A DNA stretch of 64,000 nucleotides from Roseiarcus sp963809245. GTDB lineage: Bacteria > Pseudomonadota > Alphaproteobacteria > Rhizobiales > Beijerinckiaceae. The position numbers and the translations under genes are program-made. The notes beneath the pieces are model-generated. The model was not told the origin of the DNA. It saw nothing but the letters and a program-made list of their open reading frames with translations, and made no database searches. The stretch is from contig CAWEIU010000010.1 of assembly GCA_963809245.1 (NCBI GenBank), forward strand, positions 124,001 through 188,000, given 5' to 3'. Shown here piece by piece: positions 20,912 through 30,634 of the stretch; within the stretch, counting starts at the first letter, position 1, and each line of letters opens with the position of its first letter.

Positions 20912-21688
20912 ATGAGCGAAGGCGGCGTCATCGGCAAATTGGCTCACGGCCTGGCGGCCGGAGGCGGCATGCTCACCGCATGGATCGGCGCCAACGACGT
21001 GGCGATCGTCGATGCGTTGGCGCGCGAGGCGTTCGACGCCGTGACGCTCGACATGCAGCACGGCGGGGTCGACTTCGTCGGCGCCACGCGCGCCATTCTG
21101 ACCGTCGCGCTGGCCGGAAAGCCGGCGATCGTGCGCGTCCCGGTCGGCGATTTCGCCTGCGCGAGCCGGCTCGCCGACGCCGGCGCTGCGGCGATCATCG
21201 CGCCGATGATCAACAGCGGCGAAGACGCGCGCCGCTTCGTCGAATTCACAAAATTTCCCCCGCTCGGCGGTCGTTCGTGGGGGCCGCGCGCGGCGTTGCC
21301 GCTCAGCGGCTACATCGGGCCGGCCTATCTTCACAGCGCCAACGCGATCACCTTGTCGATCGCCATGATCGAGACGCGAAAAGCGGTCGACGCGTTGGAC
21401 GACATCCTCGCGACGCCCGGGATCGACGGCGTCTTCGTCGGCCCGTCCGATCTCTCGATTGCGCTGAGCGGCGGCGCCGTGGTCGATGCACATGACCGCG
21501 CGGTCGACGCGGCGCTCACTCGCGTCGTCGACGCCGCCAAGGCGCACGGCAAATTCGCCGGGCTCTTCTGCATCGACGGCGCGCGCGCCAAGGCGGCGCT
21601 GGCGCGCGGCTTCGCGCTCGTCACCGTTTCGACGGACCTCGTGCTGCTCAGGAGCGGGGCGCGCCTCGAACTCGCCGCAGCTCGGTAG
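20912..21688 (+). CDS. HpcH/HpaI family aldolase
   Basis: A 258-residue class II pyruvate aldolase. It shows DAVTLDMQHGGVDF (active-site region), PAIVRVPVGDF, GAAAIIAPMINSGEDARRFV, IETRKAVDALDDILATPGID and GPSDLSIALS, all conserved in 2,4-dihydroxyhept-2-ene-1,7-dioate/2-keto-3-deoxy-glucarate aldolases. It cleaves 4-hydroxy-2-oxo acids to pyruvate and an aldehyde with a divalent metal. Start ATG at 20912 begins MSEGGVIGKLA. Divergent from the Spy-like gene; no partner enzymes nearby reveal the substrate. Confidence 0.88.
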   Translation: MSEGGVIGKLAHGLAAGGGMLTAWIGANDVAIVDALAREAFDAVTLDMQHGGVDFVGATRAILTVALAGKPAIVRVPVGDFACASRLADAGAAAIIAPMINSGEDARRFVEFTKFPPLGGRSWGPRAALPLSGYIGPAYLHSANAITLSIAMIETRKAVDALDDILATPGIDGVFVGPSDLSIALSGGAVVDAHDRAVDAALTRVVDAAKAHGKFAGLFCIDGARAKAALARGFALVTVSTDLVLLRSGARLELAAAR

Positions 21689-21773
21689 GCGTAGGGGGCG
21701 TATCCAACGCCGTCATAGCGGGAACGGAACGCGGCCACGGCGCGCGAGGGGCGGCGCGCTTGTCGTTGCTACG

Positions 21774-22040
21774 TCAGTGCCCGGAAGGTTGAAACCGGCA
21801 GGCGCGGCCGAGGTAGACGCCCGCGGCGCTCCACGTCGGCATGTCGGTCTCAAAGTCGAGGCACTGCGACTTGCCCTGCACGAAACGGTCGAAGGTTCCC
21901 GGCCCCGTCGCCTTGGTGATCGAGCCGTCTGGATTGACAGTCCCGATCGGCGCGTAGGGGTTCCAATGCGAGGGCGCGCCCTCGGCGGGGAGGCAAACGC
22001 AGAGCGCGGCGAACAGCGCGGCGGCGAATGGAATGCCCAT
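21774..22040 (-). CDS. small secreted hypothetical protein
   Basis: An 88-residue protein of unknown function with a clear Sec signal (MGIPFAAALFAALCVCLPAEG, cleavage near AEGA). The mature part has the order HWNPYAPIGTVNPDGSITKA, TFDRFVQGKSQCLDFETDMP, and YLGRACRFQPSGH, with two Cys that could form a disulfide. I use the ATG at 22040 because it places the signal peptide at the N-terminus; an in-frame ATG at 22109 adds 23 residues. It is convergent with the aldolase gene. Confidence 0.55.
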   Translation of the reverse strand: MGIPFAAALFAALCVCLPAEGAPSHWNPYAPIGTVNPDGSITKATGPGTFDRFVQGKSQCLDFETDMPTWSAAGVYLGRACRFQPSGH

Positions 22041-22156
22041 GGCTATGCCCCTGGCGTTGCGCAAAGCGACGCTCAGCGCGGCCGCGATCGAAAGCTTCGG
22101 CCTAACCACGGGCCAACCATGGCGATCGCCAGTGGGCGGCTCAAGTTAGGAATATT

Positions 22157-22597
22157 TTAATCTCCGCCCGAAGCTGGCGGCGCGCGTCTGGCGCCTTCGC
22201 CGCAGCCGTCGGCGCTCGAGGTTGCGTGCCAAAAAGCGCGCAGGCCGGGTTCGGAGGTGGGCCTCGGCGCGTGGCGGGCGCAGAAGCCGGCGTGCGCCCA
22301 CCACGACATCGGCATATCGCCCCGGTCGACCGGACTGAAGCCGTGAGCGGGGCGACGCCAAAACGTGCATTCGCCGCAGACCGCGCCGACGACGTCGGAC
22401 GTTCTGACGGCGCCGTCTCCGCAGCCTTGCTGGCCGCGCGTCTGCGGCCAATGCGCCACGTCCTCGCTCCGCGCGGCCTCGCCCGGCGCCCGTCGGCGGC
22501 AGGTTCCATCATTGTCCCGCCCATGGCGCCAATAGACGCATTCAGCGCACAGTACGAGGGCCTTGGCCGCGTTCTCCACGATCGCCTCCTTGCTCAT
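22157..22597 (-). CDS. Cys-rich protein with duplicated zinc-ribbon-like motif, coupled to RND operon
   Basis: A 146-residue cytoplasmic-looking protein of unknown function. It contains two tandem copies of one Cys pattern. Unit 1: CAECVYW ... GTCRRRAP ... HWPQTRGQQGCGDG. Unit 2: CGECTFW ... GFCARHAP ... FWHATSSADGCGEG. Each unit therefore has a CxxC, a lone Cys before a basic-Ala-Pro step, and a GCG end, which suggests two small metal-binding knuckles. Its ATG overlaps the stop of the outer-membrane factor in ATGA, so it is translationally coupled as the last gene of the two-component/RND operon. Metal binding and a link to efflux are inference. Confidence 0.7.
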   Translation of the reverse strand: MSKEAIVENAAKALVLCAECVYWRHGRDNDGTCRRRAPGEAARSEDVAHWPQTRGQQGCGDGAVRTSDVVGAVCGECTFWRRPAHGFSPVDRGDMPMSWWAHAGFCARHAPRPTSEPGLRAFWHATSSADGCGEGARRAPPASGGD

Positions 22598-24022
22598 CAG
22601 CCTCCCGGCGTCGCGGACGCCCGCACCTCGGCCGCCCATCCGCCGCCGAGGGCGAGCATCAGCGCGACATTGGCGTCGAGTTGGCGTGTACGCAGCGCAA
22701 TCTCGAGGCGCTGGGCCTCTAGCGCGGCGTTTTGCGCCGTGACGACATCAAGATAGGAGGATGCGCCGTCGCGATAAAGCGCCATCGCCATGTCGGCGGC
22801 CTTCTGGGCGGCGTCCGCCGCCGCGGCCGTCGAGCGCGCCTCGTCGCCAAGCCAGCGAAGGGCTGAGAGATTGTCCTCGACCTCCCTGACGGCCTGCAGG
22901 ATCGTGGAGCGATAGGTCGCGATGGCCTGCGCGTAGGAGGCGTCGGCGGCTTCGAGCTGAGCCTTCCTCAGTCCGGCGTCGAACAGAGGCAGCGAGACTG
23001 CGGGCCCGACCGAATAGATGCTGTTGCCGGGCGTGAGCAGGTTGAGCCCCGTGTCTTGCGAGCCGCCGAGCAGACTGATGGTGAATCTCGGATAGAAGGC
23101 TGCGCGGGCGACGCCGATGTTCGCGTTGGCTGCCTCGATGAACCGCTCGCTCTCCGCGACATCGGGGCGCCGCCGCAAGACGTCGGCGGGCGTCGCGCGC
23201 GGCCTTCTCGGCAAGGCGATCGGCGCCGACGTGACGGCGACCTTGAACGAAGAGGCCGACTGCCCGACCAGCGCTGCGATCGCGTCTTCGAGCGCACTGC
23301 GGCGAACAAGGAGGTCGGACGCCTGCGCCTTGACGTTCTCCAATTGAGTCGTAGCGCGCTCAACGTCGATCGGCGGGGCGATATCAGCGGCGAGCCGGCT
23401 GCGCGTCAGATTGAGCGCGGCCTGGTAGTTGGCGATCGTGTCGGCGAGCAGCTTCGCCTGCGCGTCGATGCCGCGCAATTCGATATAGGCAGTTGCGAGT
23501 TCGGCATGCAGTTCGAGCTTGGCTTGCGCGAGCGCGTCGGCGCTCGCCTGAGCCTGCGCATTCGCCGCTTTGATGAGGTCGCGCACGCGTCCCCAGAAAT
23601 CGACCTCGTAGGAGGCGACCTCAACCGAGATCTCGGTTGGCGCCGAAGTATGTCGGCTGATTGGGGGAGCGCAGCGGGCGATTGTTCGACTGCCTGTTGT
23701 AAGAGAGCAGCCCACCCGCGTCGACCTCGGGGTAGAGGCCGGCCTCGGCGGCCGCGGCAAAGGCGAGTGCGCGATCGTTGGCGGCGACCGCGGCGGCAAG
23801 GTCGGGATCGGCGATCTCGACCTCGGCCTCCAGACCGTCGAGCGTGCGGTCGCGGAAACTTTTCCACCACTGCCCGCTGGGGTCGAGCGGGACATCGCCC
23901 GGCGACGGCGCCTCCTTGTATCGCGCAGTGAGCGCGACCGTGGGCCTGAGAAAGTCAGGCGCCATATCGCACCCGCTGACGAATAGGGCAGCCGACGCCG
24001 CCAGCGCGACCCCGAGTTTCAT
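22597..24022 (-). CDS. RND outer-membrane channel lipoprotein (NodT family), frameshifted as given
   Basis: The repaired product is about 474 residues. The N-terminus MKLGVALAASAALFVSGCDMAP is a lipoprotein signal with lipobox FVSGC. The first ~130 residues (to NQPTYFGAN) are in one frame; VEVASYEVDFWGRVRDL and everything after are in another. One extra base near 23635 accounts for this. The rest is a normal TolC-like channel: two OEP repeats with long Ala/Gln coiled coils, RRRPDVAESERFIEAANANIGVARAAFYPRFTI, and LPLFDAG. It forms the exit duct for the adaptor and pump encoded just upstream; its start overlaps the adaptor stop in ATGA. Confidence 0.88.
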
Positions 24023-25227
24023 TCGGCGGTCCGACCAGCCTGGACAACCTCGCTCGGATTTTCGCGAATGCGCACTTCGTCCCCCGCTTCGAGCGAATCC
24101 GGCGGGCTCGCGATGACGCGATCGCCGGCCGAAAGGCCGCTCGCGATCGCGACCTCAGGGCCGTAGTCGCGGCGGATCTCGACTTTTTTCATTACGACGC
24201 GATTGTTGGGTCCGACAGTTGCGACCTCGACCGACTGGTTGCGGAAGATCATCGCGCCGGCGGGAAGACGCAGCGCCTCCGGCGGGGTTGGAACCTCAAA
24301 ATGGACCTCGGCGAAGGCTCCGGGCGGCAGCGCGCCGTCCTCGTTCTTCGCAACCAGTTCGACGAGGAGCGTGCGGGAGCGCTGGTCGATCGCGCGCGCC
24401 GTCGTGGAGATGGTGGCCTCGAAGCTGCGACCCGGATATTGCGGCAGGACGAGCTTCGCCTTCATCCCATTGTGGAGATCGGCGGCGTAGCTCTGCGGCG
24501 CCTTCACGTAGACGCGCATCTCGTGCGTATCGGCGACCACGAACAGGCCGGCGCTCGCATTGGCGCTCTCGTTGACGAGCGAGCCGACGTCGATGTTGCG
24601 CTGCGTGACAATCCCGTCGAACGGCGCGACGATGTTGGCGAACGCCTTGAGCGCCTTGAGGCGGTCGACATTGGCGCTGGCGGCTGCGACTTCGGCTTCG
24701 CGCTCCTGCTCGTCGGCGACCTTCTCGTCCGCCGTCTGCTGCGATACGGCGCCGGACTGGCGCAGCGACTTCCAACGCTCGGCGGTGACCGCTGCGAAGG
24801 CCTGGTTGGCCTTCGCCTTGGTCAATTGCTCGCGCGATTCGGCGAGGCGCTGGTCGAGTTCCGGCGTATCCACAACGGCGAGAAGATCGCCCGCCTTCAC
24901 GCTCGCGCCGATGTCCTTGTACCATTGGTGCACATAACCGCTCACCTGGGCGCGGACAACCGCGTTGTAATAGGCCTCGACGTCACCAGGCAAAACGAGA
25001 TCGCGCGGCTCGCCGCCTTGCTTCGGCGCGACGATTGCGACAGTCGGGATCGCGCGCTCGAGAGTCCATTGCGTGAGCTTCGCCTCGTCGTTGCGGCGGG
25101 AAACCACGCCCCATGCCGCAACGCTTCCAGCGCCGAGGACCAACACAAACAGGGCGAAGCCCAGCTTCACCGACCCGCGCGGCTTCTTGCGGGCTTGTCC
25201 CGTTGTGTGTTCGACGCCCTCGTTCAT
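24019..25227 (-). CDS. RND efflux periplasmic adaptor
   Basis: A 402-residue membrane fusion protein. A single N-terminal membrane anchor (LGFALFVLVLGAGSVAAWGV) is followed by the lipoyl half VRAQVSGYVHQWYKDIGASV, a coiled-coil hairpin, IVAPFDGIVTQRNIDVGSLV, and the barrel domain with VVADTHEMRVYVKAPQ. Its anchor, rather than a cleaved signal, resembles MdtA/MexH-type adaptors. The start overlaps the pump stop (ATGA) and the stop overlaps the channel start (ATGA), so the three pump components are tightly coupled. Confidence 0.92.
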   Translation of the reverse strand: MNEGVEHTTGQARKKPRGSVKLGFALFVLVLGAGSVAAWGVVSRRNDEAKLTQWTLERAIPTVAIVAPKQGGEPRDLVLPGDVEAYYNAVVRAQVSGYVHQWYKDIGASVKAGDLLAVVDTPELDQRLAESREQLTKAKANQAFAAVTAERWKSLRQSGAVSQQTADEKVADEQEREAEVAAASANVDRLKALKAFANIVAPFDGIVTQRNIDVGSLVNESANASAGLFVVADTHEMRVYVKAPQSYAADLHNGMKAKLVLPQYPGRSFEATISTTARAIDQRSRTLLVELVAKNEDGALPPGAFAEVHFEVPTPPEALRLPAGAMIFRNQSVEVATVGPNNRVVMKKVEIRRDYGPEVAIASGLSAGDRVIASPPDSLEAGDEVRIRENPSEVVQAGRTAE

Positions 25228-28200
25228 ATCGGCTCCGCTTGCGCTTCCTGGCCTTCCGACATTGTGTCCGCGGCGTCCCCTCGTCTGGCATGAACGAGAC
25301 GAAACACCGCCGGCACGAAGAACAAGGTGGCCACGGTCGAACAGATAAGGCCGCCAATCACCGCGCGCCCGAGGGGCGCGTTTTGCTCGGCGCTCAGCGC
25401 CATCGGCGCCATCCCGATAATCATCGCGAGGGCGGTCATCAGCACCGGTCGAAAGCGCGTGAAGCCCGCCTCAATCGCCGCGGTCAGGGCGTCGGCGCCG
25501 TCGGCAAGCCTTTCGCGCGCGAAGCTTACCACAAGAATGCTGTTCGCGGTCGCCACGCCCATGCACATGATCGCGCCAGTGAGCGCCGGCACCGAAAGCG
25601 TGGTGCGGGTTGCGAACAGCATCCATACAATGCCGGCAAGCGCCGTCGGCAGGGCGCTGACGATGACGAAGGGGTCGAGCCAGGACTGAAAATTGACGAC
25701 GATGAGAAGGTAAATGAGCACGACGGCCAGCGCAAGGCCGGCGAAGAGCTGCGAGAACGCCGAGGTCATGGTGGACGTCTGGCCTCGCAGCGTCACGGTC
25801 GAGCCTCGTGGCGCATCCCCCGCCGTCTCCTTCAGGATCGCCTCGATGTCGCGGGAGACCGCGCCGAGGTCTCGCTCATGGTTGGAGGCGAAAATATCGA
25901 TCACCGGCTGCACCGCGTAATGCGATACGACGGCGTCGCCGAAGCTGCGCTTCACCGTCGCTATGCCCGCGAGGAGTTGCTTGGAGTCGCCCTGCGAAGC
26001 CGGCACGGTCTCCAGGCCTGAAAGGCTGTCGATCCAGTATTGCGGCGACTGGGCGACGATTGGATAGGACACGCCGTTCTTGGGGTTCAGCCAGAAGGTG
26101 GGCGCGGTCTGGATGCTGCCGGCGAGCGTATCCTGAAGGCTCGTGGCGACGTCGCGTTCGGTGAGGCCGACCTGGCTCGCCCGCGTGCGGTCGACCAACA
26201 CGTTCAGCGTCGGAGCGTTGAATGCTTGCTGAATCCTGGCGTCGGCGACGCCGCTGACTTTGGCTATGCGCCTGAGCAACGTGTCGGCGTAGGCGCGGTT
26301 GGCGTCGAGATGGGAGCCGATCACCTGCACGTCGATCGGCGAGGGCAGACCGAAATTGAGGATTTGCGTCACGATGTCGGCCGGCAGGAAGGCGAAGGAC
26401 GAACCGGGAAATTCGGGCGGCAGGCGCTCGCGCAGATCCGTGATGAAGGTGTCGACGTGGCTCTCCCAGCCCGGCTTGAGGCTGATCAGGATGTCGGCGT
26501 CGTTGGCGCCGATCGTGCCCGAATTGCCATAGGCCGCATTGATGCCGCTGATGGGAAGGCCGATGTTGTCGACGATGTTGGCGAGCGCCCCAGGAGGGAT
26601 CGTAGCGCGCACGGCCGCCTCGACGCGGTCGCACAGGCGGGCCGTCTCCTCGATGCGCGTACCGGTCTGCGCCCTGACGTGGAGCTTGATCTGGTCGCCC
26701 TCGACGGGCGGAAAGAAGTTTTGGCCGAGGAATGGCGCGAGCGCGAAAGAGCAGGCGACCGCGAGAAGGAAGCCGCCGATGAAGACCCAGCGTTTGCCGA
26801 GGGCGATCAAAAGGATGTCGCGATAGGCCGCCCGCACCTGCTCGAATCGGTGCTCGAAGCCGCGCTGAAAGAGGACCAGCGGATTGCGGGTCGGGGCGGC
26901 TTCGCCGGCGTGGTGGTGGCCCTGATTGCCGAGCAGCAGGCGCGCCAGCGTGTTCACGAGCGTGCGCGACAGCACATAGGACGCCATCAGCGCGAAGATG
27001 ACCGCCTCCGCCATCGGGCGGAACAGGTAGCCGGCGACGCCGCCAAGCTGAAACATCGGCACGAACACGATGCAGATGCATAGCAGCGAAACGGTCGCGG
27101 GAACGACGATCTGCCGCGCGCCGTCCATGATCGCGCTTTCGATGTCCTTGCCCTGCTCGAGATGCCAATTGATGTTCTCGATCGTCACCGTCGCGTCGTC
27201 GACGAGAATGCCGACCGCCAGAGCGAGGCCGCCGAGCGTCATCACGTTGATGGTCTCGCCGATCGCCGAGAACATCGCGACGGAGGCGAGGATGGCGAGC
27301 GGAATCGAGATCGTGATGATGAGGGTGGAGCGCCAGCTTCCCAAGAAGATCAGGATCATCAGGCCGGTGAGCGCCGCCGCGACGACACCTTCGAACATGA
27401 CCGAAGACACCGCCGATTTGACGAAAGTCGATTGGTCGCCGACGGCTTCGAGACGAAGGCTCTGCGGCAAGCTCTGCCTCAGCTTCGGCAGCAGGGCCTT
27501 CACGCCGTTGATCACGTCGAGCGTCGACACGGAGCCTGATTTGAGGATCGTCATCAGCACGGCGTTCGCGCCGTCGACGCGCACCATATTCGTCTGCGGC
27601 GGACTTCCGTCGTGCACTTGGGCGACGTCGCGCACATAGACGGTCGCGCCGTCCACCTGACGGAGCGGCAGATCGTTGAGCTCGTCGATGCTCTTAGGCG
27701 AGTCGTTGAGCGCGACGATATATTCGAAGCCGCCAATCTTCTCCGTGCCCATCGGGGTGATGAGGTTCTGCTGCGCGATCGCGTCGACGACGTCCTGGGC
27801 CGCGATGCCGTAGGCGTGCAGTCGCTGCTGATCGAGGTCGATCTGAACCTGGCGCACCTTGCCGCCGTAAGGCGATGGAACCGCGGCGCCGGGGACCGTC
27901 GCCAGTTGAGGGCGGATGAAGTTCTGGCCGGCGTCGAAGATCTCCGACTGCGACAGAGAGTCGCTCGACAGCGCGAGCTGCAACACCGGCACGCTCGAAG
28001 CGTTGAACTGGAGGACATAGGGCGGGGTGATGCCGGCTGGCAGCAGCTTCAGCACGGTCTGCGAGGCGGCGGTGATCTGCGCCAGCGCCGCGTTGATGTT
28101 GACGGTCGGCTGGAAGAACACTTTGACTACGCCGTAGCCGGGCAGGGATTGCGACTCGATATGCTCGATGTCGTTCACCTGCGCGCTGAGGGTGCGCTCA

Positions 28201-28403
28201 TAGTAGTAGATGACGCGGCCGGACATGTCGTCCGGAGGCAGGCCGTTATAGGTCCACACGACCGCGACGACGGGAATGTTGATATTGGGAAAGATGTCAG
28301 TCGGCGTCTTCAACCAGGCGCTGACGCCGAAGATGACGATCAGCATCGCCATGACGACGAAGGTGTACGGCCGGCTGAGGGCGATACGAACAATTGCGAG
28401 CAT
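25224..28403 (-). CDS. RND efflux transporter permease
   Basis: A 1059-residue RND pump. It starts MLAIVRIALSRPYTFVVMAM and has TDIFPNINIPVVAVVWTYNG, an opening typical of the subgroup close to MdtB/CzcA-like multidrug pumps. Helix 4 has GILVDDATVTIENINWHLE with the two proton-relay aspartates, which argues for the drug (HAE) rather than the heavy-metal (HME) class. A His-rich cytoplasmic loop (NQGHHHAGEAA) sits between the halves. It lies 118 bases after the histidine kinase, whose operon it probably shares. Confidence 0.92.
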   Translation of the reverse strand: MLAIVRIALSRPYTFVVMAMLIVIFGVSAWLKTPTDIFPNINIPVVAVVWTYNGLPPDDMSGRVIYYYERTLSAQVNDIEHIESQSLPGYGVVKVFFQPTVNINAALAQITAASQTVLKLLPAGITPPYVLQFNASSVPVLQLALSSDSLSQSEIFDAGQNFIRPQLATVPGAAVPSPYGGKVRQVQIDLDQQRLHAYGIAAQDVVDAIAQQNLITPMGTEKIGGFEYIVALNDSPKSIDELNDLPLRQVDGATVYVRDVAQVHDGSPPQTNMVRVDGANAVLMTILKSGSVSTLDVINGVKALLPKLRQSLPQSLRLEAVGDQSTFVKSAVSSVMFEGVVAAALTGLMILIFLGSWRSTLIITISIPLAILASVAMFSAIGETINVMTLGGLALAVGILVDDATVTIENINWHLEQGKDIESAIMDGARQIVVPATVSLLCICIVFVPMFQLGGVAGYLFRPMAEAVIFALMASYVLSRTLVNTLARLLLGNQGHHHAGEAAPTRNPLVLFQRGFEHRFEQVRAAYRDILLIALGKRWVFIGGFLLAVACSFALAPFLGQNFFPPVEGDQIKLHVRAQTGTRIEETARLCDRVEAAVRATIPPGALANIVDNIGLPISGINAAYGNSGTIGANDADILISLKPGWESHVDTFITDLRERLPPEFPGSSFAFLPADIVTQILNFGLPSPIDVQVIGSHLDANRAYADTLLRRIAKVSGVADARIQQAFNAPTLNVLVDRTRASQVGLTERDVATSLQDTLAGSIQTAPTFWLNPKNGVSYPIVAQSPQYWIDSLSGLETVPASQGDSKQLLAGIATVKRSFGDAVVSHYAVQPVIDIFASNHERDLGAVSRDIEAILKETAGDAPRGSTVTLRGQTSTMTSAFSQLFAGLALAVVLIYLLIVVNFQSWLDPFVIVSALPTALAGIVWMLFATRTTLSVPALTGAIMCMGVATANSILVVSFARERLADGADALTAAIEAGFTRFRPVLMTALAMIIGMAPMALSAEQNAPLGRAVIGGLICSTVATLFFVPAVFRLVHARRGDAADTMSEGQEAQAEPI

Positions 28404-28521
28404 TGCTTCCCGCTACGTCATCGGGCCGCCAGCAAGTTCGGGGCGAAGGGGCCACCGAGGGTTTCCTCCCGCAGACGTCGGCAGCGTCTTAGTCTGCGCG
28501 CCCAAGGCAAACGATTAAATT

Positions 28522-29943
28522 TTATTTCAGACTTCGGACCCGCCGGGCGCGAATCGAGGAACTGGCCGCCGTCGCGAACTTGGTCGCCCCGTCTTCGGTG
28601 CGCCGCATTTCGAAGCGGGCGCCGGGCGCGTTGTCTTCGACGCTCAAGTGAAAGCCGTGCAGGCGGGCGATCGTCTCGGCGATGCTGAGGCCGATGCCAT
28701 GTCCTGAGGGCAGGCCGCCGCGTTCGACACGATAAAACCGGCGGAATATCTTGACTTTCTGATCGGGTGGAACGCCGCAGCCGGTGTCGCTCACGCTCAC
28801 GACGGGGCGCCCGTCCTGCATTGCGGCCGCGATGCGAACGACACCGCCCTCGGGCGTGAATTTGATCGCATTGTCGACGAGGTTGGAGAGCGCTTCCCGC
28901 ATCAGTTCTTCGTCGCCACGCACGATGACCCGCTGGGAAGCCTCGCAACTCATGGCGACCGCCTTGGATTGTGCAAGCGGCTCGTAGAATTCGAACACGC
29001 TGGCGCACACCGCCGCGAGGTCGACTTCGGTGAACCGCGCCTCGCGCGCGCCATTCTCCAGCGTCGAAATCCGCATCAGGGCGGCGATCGTCACCGCGGA
29101 CTTGTCGAGGTGATCGAGGGCTTCGCCCATGGTGGCGCGAAGAGCGTCGGCCGTCTGGTCCCGCGCCAGCCCGCGTTCGATTTTCGCGCGCGCGACGGCG
29201 AGCGGCGTGCGCAGGTCGTGAGCGATATTGTCGCCGACGCTCTTGAGCTGATCGAGCAGATTGGCGATCTCGTCCAGCATCAGATTGACGTCGTGCGCCA
29301 CGCTGTCGATGTCGTCGCCATCGGGCTTGACGGGCAGACGTCTGCCGAAATCGCCGCCCATGATGTGCGTGATCGCGGCGTGGATGCTAGCAATACGCCG
29401 CGCGGCTCGGCGGGCGAACAGCGCGCCAATGGCGAGAATCAGCAGAATCGTCGGCGCGATCGCCAAGGCGAGAACGCGCAGAACCGATTCCGCCAATTCA
29501 TTGATTTCTCCAAGGCTGCGCCCTAGCAACAGAACGCTTCCGTCGGGGCGCCTGCGGGCGACGAAGATCGCCGAATCGCGCGCGCCTGAATCCGGCAGGA
29601 GGCTCTTGTCGATCTCGTGCGCGCGCCCGTCGAGCAGGGCCGGCGGCATCTTCGGCATGTTCCCGAAGATCAGCGCCCCCTTCGCGTCGTAGAGCGCGAC
29701 ATAGTCGATGCGGCGAAGGTCGTGCGTGACGCGCAGGTCGAGCTCCTGGCGCAGCCGCTCCTCGCTGTCCGCCATCCCCGTCGCCACTTCGGCCTCGAGC
29801 AGCCGGCCGACCCGCTTCACGTTCGCGTCGGAGATCGCGAGATAGATCAGGAAGAAGATGGCCACCGTGGCCGCCGCGATCGCCAGTGCGAACGCGAGCG
29901 CAAGGCGGAAAGCGCGGGCGCGAACGACGTCAATCGTCCACAT
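28522..29943 (-). CDS. sensor histidine kinase (EnvZ/QseC-like)
   Basis: A 473-residue membrane sensor. Two transmembrane helices (about residues 13-36 and 157-175) flank a ~120-residue periplasmic domain; then come HAMP (ARRIASIHAAITHIMGGDFG), the dimerisation/phosphoacceptor helix with His about 241 in NIAHDLRTPL, and the catalytic ATPase with NLVDNAIKF, DTGCGVP and GHGIGLS. It phosphorylates the response regulator encoded immediately upstream, with which it overlaps by 14 bases. Position ahead of the RND pump suggests it senses an exported compound or envelope damage. Confidence 0.93.
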   Translation of the reverse strand: MWTIDVVRARAFRLALAFALAIAAATVAIFFLIYLAISDANVKRVGRLLEAEVATGMADSEERLRQELDLRVTHDLRRIDYVALYDAKGALIFGNMPKMPPALLDGRAHEIDKSLLPDSGARDSAIFVARRRPDGSVLLLGRSLGEINELAESVLRVLALAIAPTILLILAIGALFARRAARRIASIHAAITHIMGGDFGRRLPVKPDGDDIDSVAHDVNLMLDEIANLLDQLKSVGDNIAHDLRTPLAVARAKIERGLARDQTADALRATMGEALDHLDKSAVTIAALMRISTLENGAREARFTEVDLAAVCASVFEFYEPLAQSKAVAMSCEASQRVIVRGDEELMREALSNLVDNAIKFTPEGGVVRIAAAMQDGRPVVSVSDTGCGVPPDQKVKIFRRFYRVERGGLPSGHGIGLSIAETIARLHGFHLSVEDNAPGARFEMRRTEDGATKFATAASSSIRARRVRSLK

Positions 29944-30634
29944 TCAACTTGAAACCGGCAGCCCGCACGTTGACGATAAGGCGAGGTTCGCCCCCGGCAT
30001 CGATCTTGCGGCGCAGATTGCTGATGTGAACGTCGACCACATTGGTCTGCGGCAGGAACTTGTAGTTCCAGACGTCCTCGAGGAGCATCGCCCGGGTGAC
30101 GATCTGATTGGGGCGGCGCATGAAATATTCGAGCAACTTGAACTCGCGCGGCAAAAGATCGATCCGTCGCTCGCCGCGCCGCACCGAGCGCTCCACGAGA
30201 TCCATCTCCAACGAGCCGGCGCGCAGCCTCGTCACGCGCGCCTCGGGAATGCGGCGCAGCAGCGCCTCGACGCGCGCGGAGAGTTCTCGCAGCTCGAAGG
30301 GTTTGACGAGATAGTCGTCGCCGCCCGCCTTCAATCCGCGGATGCGGTCGTCGACGGAGGACAACGCGCTGATCACCAGCACCGGGGTCGCATTGCCCTC
30401 CTGGCGCAAGGTTTCGAGGATCGTCAGGCCGTCCTCGCCGTGCAGCATCCGGTCCATCACCAGAACCGCGGCGCCGCCGGCGCGCGCCGCTCGCAACCCT
30501 TCTTCGCGCGTCGCGACGAGTTCGACGTCGTAGCCGCCAGCGTGAAGCTCGGAGCGGATCTCCTCGGCGAGATCGTGCTCGTCCTCGATCACCAGAATTG
30601 GCGGCGGCGCCTCAGGAGGGGTTCGCTCGAGCAT
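29930..30634 (-). CDS. OmpR-family response regulator
   Basis: A 234-residue regulator. The receiver domain has acidic residues in VIEDEHD, the phospho-accepting Asp61 in VLVMDRMLHGEDG, and Lys111 in YLVKPFE. The winged-helix output domain ends PQTNVVDVHISNLRRKID...VRAAGFKL, standard for OmpR/PhoB. I choose the ATG at 30634; a TTG at 30661 would add nine residues. First gene of the proposed six-gene operon (regulator, kinase, pump, adaptor, channel, Cys-rich protein) that it likely autoregulates. Confidence 0.93.
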   Translation of the reverse strand: MLERTPPEAPPPILVIEDEHDLAEEIRSELHAGGYDVELVATREEGLRAARAGGAAVLVMDRMLHGEDGLTILETLRQEGNATPVLVISALSSVDDRIRGLKAGGDDYLVKPFELRELSARVEALLRRIPEARVTRLRAGSLEMDLVERSVRRGERRIDLLPREFKLLEYFMRRPNQIVTRAMLLEDVWNYKFLPQTNVVDVHISNLRRKIDAGGEPRLIVNVRAAGFKLNVDD

